Positions 1-5,456 of a stretch of DNA of 5,471 bases are shown here, one piece after another. Origin of the DNA: Candidatus Pelagibacterales bacterium (lineage in GTDB: Bacteria; Pseudomonadota; Alphaproteobacteria; TMED109); contig PCCU01000031.1 in the NCBI GenBank assembly GCA_002732015.1, positions 1 through 5,471 on the forward strand, in the 5' to 3' direction. The notes below the pieces were generated by a model, which was not told the origin of the DNA, did not search any database, and saw only the letters and a list, made by a program, of their open reading frames with translations. Positions within the stretch are counted from its first letter, which is position 1; each line of letters begins with the position of its first letter. The translations under genes and the position numbers were made by a program.

Positions 1-286
1 AATGGATGTAGCAGGGGGTATTTTAGCAAGCAAAATTGCAAAGGGCAGGGTGGCCACTGTAGCAATAGAAGGAATGAAGTTTTTATTGCCAGTTAAGGTA
101 GGAGATACAGTGACTTGTTATGGCAAACTTGAAAAATTAGGTAAAACTTCAATCTCAATTTTATTAAGAGTTACTACTGAAAGTTGGAAAAATAGCGACC
201 TTAAAGAAGTTACGAATGGAAAATTTATCTATGTAGCAATTGACTCAGCAGGTAAGCCGAGACAATTGCCTGAAATAAACAAATAA
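1..286 (+). CDS. yciA: YciA-type acyl-CoA thioesterase, 3' part (5' end outside window)
   Basis: Hotdog-fold enzyme that hydrolyses acyl-CoA thioesters to free acid and CoA in the cytoplasm. About 95 codons are visible, reading from position 2, and the gene ends in TAA at 284-286. The first visible residues, MDVAGGILASKIAKGR, match the central helix of YciA proteins (MDIGGAILA in E. coli as recalled). The Met at position 2 is therefore internal, and roughly 35-40 N-terminal residues lie off the left edge. The Asp encoded at 5-7 corresponds to the catalytic Asp of the family. Further family signatures are EGMKFLLPVKVGD, the strand TSISILLRV and the C-terminal FIYVAIDSAGKPRQLPE. The stop is separated from the convergent glnA stop by one base, and I see no terminator hairpin between them. 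The subfamily assignment is good. The physiological substrate cannot be read from sequence. Confidence 0.85.
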   Translation, partial: MDVAGGILASKIAKGRVATVAIEGMKFLLPVKVGDTVTCYGKLEKLGKTSISILLRVTTESWKNSDLKEVTNGKFIYVAIDSAGKPRQLPEINK

Positions 287-287
287 G

Positions 288-1691
288 TTATACACTATAA
301 TACATATCAAATTCAACTGGATGAGTAGAATTATTTAATCTGCTTACTTCCTCTCTCTTTAAATCAATATAACCTTCAATTTGGTCATCAGTAAATACTC
401 CACCTTCTGTTAAAAAAGCCTTATCTTTCTCAAGGGCATCTAGTGCATTTTCTAATGATGTTGCTACAGTATTAAGATTTTTAAGTTGTTTTTCTGATGC
501 TTCATATAAATCAAAATCAATTGCATCACCTGGATGTATTTTATTCTGTATCCCATCAAGCCCAGCCATAAGCATTGCTGAAAAAGCTAGATACGGATTA
601 GATGCAGCATCAGGAAACCTTACTTCAATTCTTTTTGCTTTATCTCCTTCAGCATAAGGTATTCTAATTGAGGCAGATCTATTTCTTGCAGAATAAGCTA
701 AAATTGTAGGTGCTTCAAACCCAGGCACTAATCTTTTGTAACTATTAGTGGTAGAATTAGTAAAGGCGTTAATTGCTTTTGCATGTTTAATAATACCTCC
801 AATATAGAACAAACAATTTTCAGAAAGTCCACTATATTCATTTCCAGCAAATAAGGGTGAATTTCCGCTCCATAAAGATTGATGACAGTGCATTCCAGAG
901 CCGTTATCATCTATAACTGGCTTAGGCATAAATGTGGCAGTTTTCCCATAAGAATGAGCTACCATGTGAACAACATATTTATATTTTTGCATACCATCGG
1001 CACAGGAAAGTAATTCATCAAATTTTCCTCCAAGTTCATTTTGTGAAGGAGCTACTTCATGATGATGTTTTTCCATTTCAAGACCCATTTCCATCATAGT
1101 TCCTACCATTTCTGCTCTCATATCTGTCATAGAGTCAACTGGAGGAACAGGAAAATAACCACCTTTAACAGAAGGTCTATGTCCTATATTTCCTCCATCA
1201 AAAGTATTCCCAGAATTATATGGCCCTTCATCGGAGTCTATTTGATAAAATGTATCATTCATAGATACATTCCATTTTACATCATCAAATACAAAAAATT
1301 CTGCTTCTGGTCCAAAATAAGCTGTGTCTGCAATTCCAGTTTTTTTGAGATATTCAGTGGCTCTTACAGCAGTTGATCTTGGACATCTAGAATACATCTC
1401 ACCAGTTGATGGCTCTACTACGTTACAAAAAATTATAAGTTGTGGTTGAGCAGTAAAAGGATCTAATACTGCAGTATTTAAATCAGGTTTAAGTATCATA
1501 TCAGACTCATTGATAGACTTCCATCCAGATATAGAAGAACCATCAAACATAATTCCATTATTCAATAAGTCTTCATCAACACTTTCAACTGTTTGTGCGG
1601 TGTGCTGCCACTTACCCTTGGGATCCGTAAATCTAAAATCTACAAACTTCACCTCATTGTCTTTAATCATTTTAAAAATTTTATCAGTCAT
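288..1691 (-). CDS. glnA: Type I glutamine synthetase
   Basis: Cytoplasmic dodecameric enzyme that converts glutamate, ammonium and ATP to glutamine, the entry point of ammonium assimilation. At 467 aa it is full length for bacterial GSI. Visible motifs, by residue: FDGSSISGW near 49-57 (beta-grasp), GPEAEFF at 127-133 (metal ligands E129 and E131), HHHEVAPSQNE at 209-219 (E212, E219), NGSGMHCHQS at 263-272, VPGFEAP at 322-328 (flap Glu), YSARNRSASIRIP at 333-345 and RIEVRFPD at 354-361. Tyr396 in DLYEASEKQL sits where GlnE adenylylates Tyr397 in E. coli, but the usual LYDLPPEE surroundings are not conserved. The ATG is supported by an AGGAG at 1697-1701, 5 bases upstream. It is the second gene of a glnB-glnA pair, 198 bp after glnB, and that gap holds a glutamine riboswitch and a candidate promoter. 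Its end abuts the convergent thioesterase gene. Confidence 0.98.
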   Translation of the reverse strand: MTDKIFKMIKDNEVKFVDFRFTDPKGKWQHTAQTVESVDEDLLNNGIMFDGSSISGWKSINESDMILKPDLNTAVLDPFTAQPQLIIFCNVVEPSTGEMYSRCPRSTAVRATEYLKKTGIADTAYFGPEAEFFVFDDVKWNVSMNDTFYQIDSDEGPYNSGNTFDGGNIGHRPSVKGGYFPVPPVDSMTDMRAEMVGTMMEMGLEMEKHHHEVAPSQNELGGKFDELLSCADGMQKYKYVVHMVAHSYGKTATFMPKPVIDDNGSGMHCHQSLWSGNSPLFAGNEYSGLSENCLFYIGGIIKHAKAINAFTNSTTNSYKRLVPGFEAPTILAYSARNRSASIRIPYAEGDKAKRIEVRFPDAASNPYLAFSAMLMAGLDGIQNKIHPGDAIDFDLYEASEKQLKNLNTVATSLENALDALEKDKAFLTEGGVFTDDQIEGYIDLKREEVSRLNNSTHPVEFDMYYSV

Positions 1692-1696
1692 TACTA

Positions 1697-1701
1697 CTCC
1701 T
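1697..1701 (-). promoter_or_regulatory. glnA ribosome binding site
   Basis: AGGAG on the minus strand lies 5 bases before the glnA ATG. It fixes the start and is the likely target of any translational control by the upstream riboswitch. I see no perfect anti-Shine-Dalgarno (CTCCT) in the leader, which argues weakly against simple sequestration. Confidence 0.8.
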
Positions 1702-1722
1702 AATTATCTATATTTAAAAAAG

Positions 1723-1804
1723 AGCTTATTGATTACTACGGTATAGATCTATGTAAATTGAAAAAAAATATTATCATAATTACCGCGTTCCTTCAGCATA
1801 AGCT
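1723..1804 (-). promoter_or_regulatory. Possible riboswitch expression platform (anti-aptamer / terminator-like fold)
   Basis: On the minus strand, AGCTTAT (1804-1798, the 5' arm and loop of P3) is perfectly complementary to ATAAGCT (1729-1723), which is followed by C and six T (1721-1716). Nested inside, CGGTA (1785-1781) is complementary to TACCG (1743-1739). Together they could form a two-part stem ending in a U-run. The outer part would be mutually exclusive with P3 of the aptamer. The stems are short and the internal loops large, so this is a candidate only. Confidence 0.3.
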
Positions 1805-1836
1805 TACTTCCGATCTACAAAAAAGTAGATTGAACG
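1786..1836 (-). ncRNA. Glutamine riboswitch aptamer (glnA RNA / glutamine-I type) in the glnA leader
   Basis: Read on the minus strand, the element has the conserved skeleton of the glnA RNA motif. P1 is CGTTC at 1836-1832 pairing with GAACG at 1790-1786. P2 is a perfect 6-bp hairpin, ATCTAC (1830-1825) with GTAGAT (1818-1813), closed by six U. The conserved joining stretch CGGAAGTA runs 1812-1805. P3 is AGC (1804-1802) with GCT (1797-1795) around TTAT. The conserved GAAGGAACG runs 1794-1786. The AGTA/GAA positions are where the motif forms its loop-E element, and the whole forms a three-way junction. In the known family this RNA binds L-glutamine and controls nitrogen genes, mainly in cyanobacteria. 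Its place directly upstream of glnA fits. The match was made by eye from memory of the consensus, so a covariance-model search would settle it. Whether glutamine turns glnA on or off cannot be read directly. Confidence 0.85.
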
Positions 1837-1843
1837 TAAACAT

Positions 1844-1871
1844 ATATTATTATGTTTAAAACTGATGTCAA
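1844..1871 (-). promoter_or_regulatory. Candidate sigma70-type promoter for glnA, just upstream of the riboswitch
   Basis: A perfect -35 TTGACA (1871-1866) is followed after 16 bases by a weak -10 TAATAT (1849-1844). Initiation about 7 bases downstream would fall near 1837-1841, which is at or just before the first base of riboswitch P1. That fit between predicted start and aptamer edge is the main support. It would let glnA be transcribed independently of glnB. The -10 is only a 4/6 match and other registers in this AT-rich stretch are possible. Confidence 0.5.
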
Positions 1872-1889
1872 CAATAATAGTAAATTTAA

Positions 1890-2228
1890 CTAAATTGCTT
1901 TTTCGTTTTTATCTTTTGTTCTAATTCGAATTGCTTGTTCTACACTAAAGACAAATATTTTCCCGTCTCCTATTTTTCCAGTATTTGCAACTTTTTGAAT
2001 GATTTCTATAGCTTCATTAAGTTTCTCATCACCTAACACTATTTCAATTTTAATTTTTGGAAGAAAATCTATATTGTATTCGGCTCCTCTATATAATTCT
2101 GTGTGACCTTTTTGTCTTCCATATCCCTTAACTTCTGTAACAGTCATTCCATTAAGATCGATTTCACTTAATGCCTGCTTTACTTCATCAAGTTTAAAAG
2201 GTTTAATTATAGCTTCTATTTTTTTCAT
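1890..2228 (-). CDS. glnB: Nitrogen regulatory protein PII
   Basis: Small trimeric signal protein that binds ATP/ADP and 2-oxoglutarate and relays nitrogen and energy status to partners, classically GlnE, NtrB and, for GlnK forms, AmtB. At 112 aa it is exactly the usual length. It opens with MKKIEAIIKPFKLDEVK. The T-loop spans about 37-55 and contains RGAEYNIDFLPK, with the uridylylation Tyr at residue 51. The B-loop signature TGKIGDGKIFV is at 83-93, and the C-loop has RIRT near 101-104. The ATG has a strong GGGGGAG (2242-2236) 7 bases upstream. It precedes glnA in the same direction, the standard alphaproteobacterial glnBA order, which supports calling it GlnB rather than GlnK (no amtB follows). 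Retention of Tyr51 implies GlnD uridylylation is possible, but glnD is not in this window. Confidence 0.97.
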   Translation of the reverse strand: MKKIEAIIKPFKLDEVKQALSEIDLNGMTVTEVKGYGRQKGHTELYRGAEYNIDFLPKIKIEIVLGDEKLNEAIEIIQKVANTGKIGDGKIFVFSVEQAIRIRTKDKNEKAI

Positions 2229-2242
2229 TATTACACTCCCCC

Positions 2243-2271
2243 TTGATCAACTAATGTTATAGTATTATAAC
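2243..2271 (+). promoter_or_regulatory. Candidate tRNA-His promoter
   Basis: TTGATC (2243-2248) is separated by 17 bases from TATAAC (2266-2271), giving a predicted start near 2278 and a short 5' leader of about 26 bases before the tRNA. The -35 abuts the glnB ribosome binding site on the other strand, and the -10 overlaps the glnB -10. Confidence 0.5.
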
Positions 2272-2292
2272 TATATAAAAAGTAACAGTAAA
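2264..2292 (-). promoter_or_regulatory. Candidate glnB promoter
   Basis: On the minus strand, TTTACT (2292-2287) is followed after 17 bases by a perfect TATAAT (2269-2264). The predicted start near 2257 leaves a leader of about 28 bases carrying the GGGGGAG ribosome binding site. The -10 overlaps the -10 proposed for the divergent tRNA-His gene. No convincing sigma54 GG-N10-GC promoter is visible in this 75-bp gap. Confidence 0.45.
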
Positions 2293-2303
2293 AAATTATT
2301 TAT

Positions 2304-2381
2304 GGCGACTGTAGCTCAGTTGGTTAGAGCGCTGGTTTGTGGTACCGGAGGCCGTGGGTTCGAAACCCATCAGTCGCCCCA
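2304..2381 (+). tRNA. tRNA-His (GTG anticodon), with encoded G-1, C73 and CCA
   Basis: The cloverleaf folds by eye. The acceptor is GCGACTG (2305-2311) with CAGTCGC (2371-2377). The D stem is GCTC/GAGC. The anticodon stem is CTGGT/ACCGG around loop TTGTGGT, with anticodon GTG at 2339-2341. The variable loop is AGGCC, and the T stem is GTGGG/CCCAT with loop TTCGAAA. The G at 2304 sits at position -1 opposite C73 (2378), the canonical bacterial identity pair for HisRS, and CCA is encoded at 2379-2381. The gene ends 12 bases before the stop codon of convergent htpG, with no visible terminator hairpin between them. Confidence 0.97.
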
Positions 2382-2393
2382 TCAAGTAAACAT

Positions 2394-4256
2394 TTAATTT
2401 AAATTTTCTAAAATTAGCTCGTTAAGTTTATTACAAAACATTTTACTGTCATCAAGAGGTATACCTTCAAGTAGTTTTGCTTGGTCTAATAAAAGATTTG
2501 AAATAGTTTTTGCTTTTGATAAGTTTTTTTTGTCGTTTGTATCAATTTTATTTAAATGCTTTATTAAAGCATGCTCGGGGTTAATCTCTAAAATTTTAGC
2601 ACTTATTTCATTTAAGTGTTTATGTTTTTTAAGAATATTTTCTAGGTGTATATCCATAGAGCTATCATCTGCCACAAAACAAACAGGACTATCAGTTAAT
2701 CTGCTTGATACTCTAACATCTTTGACCTTATCTCCGTAAAAGCTTTTTAGGTAAGCTATTAGTTTTTCTAAGTCTTTATTGCTGGTTTTTTTCTCATCCT
2801 TTTTAGTAGATGATTTTTTTAAATCTATATCACCCTTTGTAATAGACTTAAATTTAATATTATTAAAGTTGTCTAAGTTCGGTAGCCAAAATTCATCTAT
2901 AGGATCTGTAAAAAATAAAACTTCTATATTGTTTTTTATAAAGTTTTCCATTTGTGGACTTTTCATCAAACTATCTTTATTTTCTCCGCTAATATAATAG
3001 ATTTCTTTTTGATCTTTAGGCATTCTTTCCAAGTATTCACTTAATGTAGTCCACTCTTTTTGATTGCTACTATTAAACATAGAAAGTTTTAAAATATTTT
3101 CTTTATTTGTAAAATCTTCGTGTATTCCTTCTTTTAAAACAGCCCCAAAGTTTTCCCAAAATTTTATATATTCATTTTTATTATTTTTTAATACTTTTTC
3201 AAGTTCTGATAATATTTTTTTTACTATATTATTTTTAATCTTTGATAGAACTGGATCATTTTGCAACATTTCTCTACTTATATTTAAAGAAATATCTTCT
3301 GAGTCAATCACTCCAGTTAAGAATCTTAAGTATTTGGGGATTAAATTTTCACAATTTTCAGTTATAAAAACTTTTTTTACGTACAATTTTAAGTTAACCT
3401 TCTTATCAGCATGTAGAAGATCAAATGGTTTTTCTGAAGGAATAAATATCAAATTTGTAAAATTTATAGTGCCCTCATTTTTATTATGAAAAACTTTCCA
3501 AGGTTTGTCATAATTTAATCCAGATTGAGTATAGAAATTTTCGTATTCTTCTTTTTTGATTTCACTTTTATTTTTAGTCCATAAAGCTATACTTTGATTA
3601 ATTTTTTCTTCTTTACTACTTTCGTCATCTTCATCTAGCAGGCATACAGAATGATTTATATGATCAGAGTACTTTTTTATTACGTTAGAAAGTCTAATGC
3701 TTTCTAAAAATTCACTAGCTTCGTCTTTTAGATTTAATTTAACTTTAGTACCTAAATTGTGTTCTACGCTCTCTTCTATATTAAACCCTCCTTTTCCATC
3801 AGAAGTCCATTTCCAACTTGAATTTTTTCCTGCTTTTTTCGAAGATACAGAAATCTCTTTTGCTACCATAAATCCAGAATAAAAACCTACACCAAATTTT
3901 CCAATTTGATCTATATTTTTTTCTTTATTAGCTTCAAGTTTTTTAATAAAGTCCTCTGTTCCAGATTTGGCTATAGTTCCTAGTGAGTTAATCAACTCAT
4001 CTTTACCCATTCCTATGCCATTATCTGAAATGCTTATAGTTTTATTTTTTTTACTAAAAGATACAATGATTTTAAACTCTTTTGAGTGACCAATTTTTGT
4101 ATTTTGCAATGCTTCATATCTAAGTTTATCGCATGCATCTGAAGCATTAGATATATATTCTCTAATGAATATTTCTTTTTCACTATACAGGGAATTTGCG
4201 ACAATATTTAATATTTTGCCTACTTCTGCTTGAAATTTAAAATTTTCTTTGCTCAT
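2394..4256 (-). CDS. htpG: Molecular chaperone HtpG (bacterial Hsp90)
   Basis: Cytoplasmic ATP-dependent homodimeric chaperone that remodels client proteins, often with DnaK. At 620 aa it is full length (E. coli about 624). The N-terminal GHKL ATPase domain shows NSLYSEKEIFIREYISNASD at 21-40 with catalytic E33 and N37, then SDNGIGM at 77-83, GTIAKSGT at 93-100 and the lid/ATP motif GKFGVGFYSGF at 119-129. The middle domain contains NFTNLIFIPS near 265-274, LKLYVKKVFI near 289-298 and NISREMLQ at 325-332, with the conserved Arg328 that contacts the ATP gamma-phosphate. The last ~110 residues form the dimerisation domain. There is no eukaryotic MEEVD tail, as expected. The ATG is supported by AGAGG 8 bases upstream. 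A heat-shock-type promoter candidate lies in the 79-bp gap shared with the divergent nitroreductase gene. Confidence 0.98.
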   Translation of the reverse strand: MSKENFKFQAEVGKILNIVANSLYSEKEIFIREYISNASDACDKLRYEALQNTKIGHSKEFKIIVSFSKKNKTISISDNGIGMGKDELINSLGTIAKSGTEDFIKKLEANKEKNIDQIGKFGVGFYSGFMVAKEISVSSKKAGKNSSWKWTSDGKGGFNIEESVEHNLGTKVKLNLKDEASEFLESIRLSNVIKKYSDHINHSVCLLDEDDESSKEEKINQSIALWTKNKSEIKKEEYENFYTQSGLNYDKPWKVFHNKNEGTINFTNLIFIPSEKPFDLLHADKKVNLKLYVKKVFITENCENLIPKYLRFLTGVIDSEDISLNISREMLQNDPVLSKIKNNIVKKILSELEKVLKNNKNEYIKFWENFGAVLKEGIHEDFTNKENILKLSMFNSSNQKEWTTLSEYLERMPKDQKEIYYISGENKDSLMKSPQMENFIKNNIEVLFFTDPIDEFWLPNLDNFNNIKFKSITKGDIDLKKSSTKKDEKKTSNKDLEKLIAYLKSFYGDKVKDVRVSSRLTDSPVCFVADDSSMDIHLENILKKHKHLNEISAKILEINPEHALIKHLNKIDTNDKKNLSKAKTISNLLLDQAKLLEGIPLDDSKMFCNKLNELILENLN

Positions 4257-4279
4257 AATATAAACCTCTGTTAAGTAAG

Positions 4280-4307
4280 ATATGAGTATTAAAAAAAGTT
4301 TATCAAG
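4280..4307 (-). promoter_or_regulatory. Candidate RpoH (sigma32-type) heat-shock promoter for htpG
   Basis: On the minus strand, CTTGAT (4307-4302) and ACTCATAT (4287-4280) are 14 bases apart. They resemble the sigma32 pattern CTTGAA, 13-14 bases, CCCCATnT. Initiation near 4273 would give a leader of about 17 bases including the AGAGG site. htpG is a known RpoH target in proteobacteria, which supports the reading, but the -10 has two mismatches in its C-rich part. Confidence 0.45.
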
Positions 4308-4308
4308 G

Positions 4309-4314
4309 TATAAA
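4309..4314 (+). promoter_or_regulatory. Possible -10 element for the nitroreductase gene
   Basis: TATAAA lies 22 bases before the ATG at 4336, which would place initiation near 4321. No good -35 is found 16-18 bases upstream (around 4286-4291), so the promoter is weak or misassigned. A ribosome binding site AGGGG at 4325-4329, 6 bases before the ATG, supports that start. Confidence 0.3.
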
Positions 4315-4335
4315 ATAAATTTTCAGGGGTAGTAT

Positions 4336-5004
4336 ATGGATGTTATAAAAGCTATAAAGACAAGAAGGAGTATTAGATCTTTTAAAAAAAAGACAGTTCC
4401 TATTTCAGATATAAAAAAAATACTGGAGCTAGCTTCACTTTCCCCAAGTGGAAGCAATACTCAGCCTTGGAATGTGCATGTTTTATATGGAAATAGTTTA
4501 AAAAAATTCACACAAGAAATGGTAAAAGAATTTCTAAAAAATAACAAAAAACTAAAACTAGAAAGATTGAATTATATGAAAAATTATAGATCTCCATATT
4601 TAGAAAGGAGAAGAAAAGTAGGTTGGGATTTATATAACTTACTAGGCATTAAAAAAGGAAACTTTAAAAAGACATTAGAGTTTCATTCAAAAAATTACAG
4701 TTTTTTCGATGCACCAATAGGTCTAATTTTTTCTATAGAAAAGGATTTGGGCTGGATGAGTTGGCTAGATTATGGAATGTTTATACAAAATATTTCACTT
4801 GTCTGCAGAAGTTTTGGTTTGCATAGCTGTCCTCAAGCTGCTTGGGGATTAGTCTATAAAAAAGCTAATAAACTTTTGAAACTGAATAAAAACTTTACAG
4901 TACATTGTGGAATGGCTATAGGTTATGAAAATGAAAAAGATACAGTTAATAACTTAAGGACAGAAAGAGAAAGTATTAAAAATTTTTGTAAGTTTTACAA
5001 CTAA
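4336..5004 (+). CDS. Nitroreductase-family FMN-dependent oxidoreductase
   Basis: Cytoplasmic flavoenzyme of the NfsB/PnbA-like nitroreductase fold, normally a homodimer using FMN and NAD(P)H. At 222 aa it has typical length. Family signatures are TRRSIRSF at 9-16 (FMN phosphate binding by the paired Arg), LSPSGSNTQPWNVHVL at 35-50 (isoalloxazine and ribityl contacts), the central segment DYGMFIQNISLVCRSFGLHSCPQ at 145-167 and the C-terminal GMAIGYENE at 192-200 followed by NLRTERE at 206-212, a tail common in PnbA-like members. An insert rich in Lys and Arg spans about 66-120, as in that subfamily. The substrate cannot be predicted; relatives reduce nitroaromatics, quinones or enones. The ATG is supported by AGGGG 6 bases upstream. 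The gene is divergent from htpG and its stop overlaps that of the convergent Sel1 gene by 4 bp. Confidence 0.93.
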   Translation: MDVIKAIKTRRSIRSFKKKTVPISDIKKILELASLSPSGSNTQPWNVHVLYGNSLKKFTQEMVKEFLKNNKKLKLERLNYMKNYRSPYLERRRKVGWDLYNLLGIKKGNFKKTLEFHSKNYSFFDAPIGLIFSIEKDLGWMSWLDYGMFIQNISLVCRSFGLHSCPQAAWGLVYKKANKLLKLNKNFTVHCGMAIGYENEKDTVNNLRTERESIKNFCKFYN

Positions 5005-5456
5005 TCATATACTGGTTTAAAGTTTTTTATTAATTTTTTTGCTTCATTTATTTCATCTTGGCTCATATCTTCAGAAATAAGTTTTACAAAATGTTTTCCT
5101 ATAGGGGTTTCAGATAAATAAAACCACTTATATGCTTCTACCAAACTTCGCTTCACACCGTTGCCATGTACATATTGTTTTCCAAGATGAACTTGAGCTG
5201 TAGGATGTCCTCTGTTAGCAATTTTAATATAAAGATCAGCGGTTTCTTTCCATTTTCCTCCCATTTGCAACCTGATTGCCTTAGCATACGTAATTTCTGT
5301 ATCTAAAGCTATTTGATCATTTGATAAGTATGGACGCATAATATCATGATCATATTGGATGTTTTTTCCATCTTTTTTTATTATTATTATTTCTCTAGCA
5401 TTTAAAACTTGAAAAAAAAGACTAAAAAAAACTAAAAGAGAAAAATAATTAAGCAC
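5001..5456 (-). CDS. Exported Sel1-repeat protein (5' end uncertain, may extend past right edge)
   Basis: Small secreted or periplasmic protein of unknown role. A hydrophobic signal segment, about residues 2-20, ends in VLNA before REIII, consistent with a signal peptidase I site. The body carries one clear Sel1-type helical repeat at about 84-116, with AQVHLGKQYVHGNGV then EAYKWFYLSE, preceded by a half-repeat helix (about 67-82) and followed by MSQDEINEAKKLIKNF, a C-terminal helix common after Sel1 repeats. Such repeats usually mediate protein-protein contacts. The first possible start in the visible frame is GTG at 5456-5454, with AAGG only 2 bases before it, which is poor spacing. The frame stays open to the edge (codons for Q, E, T, K, A), so the true start may lie outside and supply the positive N-region of the signal peptide. 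The TAG stop overlaps the TAA stop of the convergent nitroreductase gene. Confidence 0.75.
   Translation of the reverse strand: MLNYFSLLVFFSLFFQVLNAREIIIIKKDGKNIQYDHDIMRPYLSNDQIALDTEITYAKAIRLQMGGKWKETADLYIKIANRGHPTAQVHLGKQYVHGNGVKRSLVEAYKWFYLSETPIGKHFVKLISEDMSQDEINEAKKLIKNFKPVYD

Noticed and set aside
1059..1376. Plus-strand open frame inside glnA
   Set aside because: Its low-complexity His/Phe/Ser/Ile-rich product is a shadow of the glnA coding strand, with no family resemblance.
1761..1768. Run of eight T (minus strand) downstream of the riboswitch as a terminator
   Set aside because: The bases directly before it are AT-only with no stable stem, so it is probably just composition or a loop segment.
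1813..1830. ATCTAC / GTAGAT hairpin as an intrinsic terminator after glnB
   Set aside because: No U-run follows the stem on either strand. The hairpin is explained as P2 of the glutamine riboswitch.
2229..2303. Sigma54 promoter for glnB
   Set aside because: No GG-N10-GC pair is found in the gap, and a TATAAT-type -10 is present instead.
3064..3489. 141-codon plus-strand open frame inside htpG
   Set aside because: Phe/Ser/Leu-rich antisense shadow of an intact, fully conserved htpG. The other plus-strand frames at 2530, 2779 and 3697 are the same.
4336..5456. Functional link between the nitroreductase and the Sel1 protein
   Set aside because: They are convergent, so not co-transcribed. Adjacency alone does not support a shared function.
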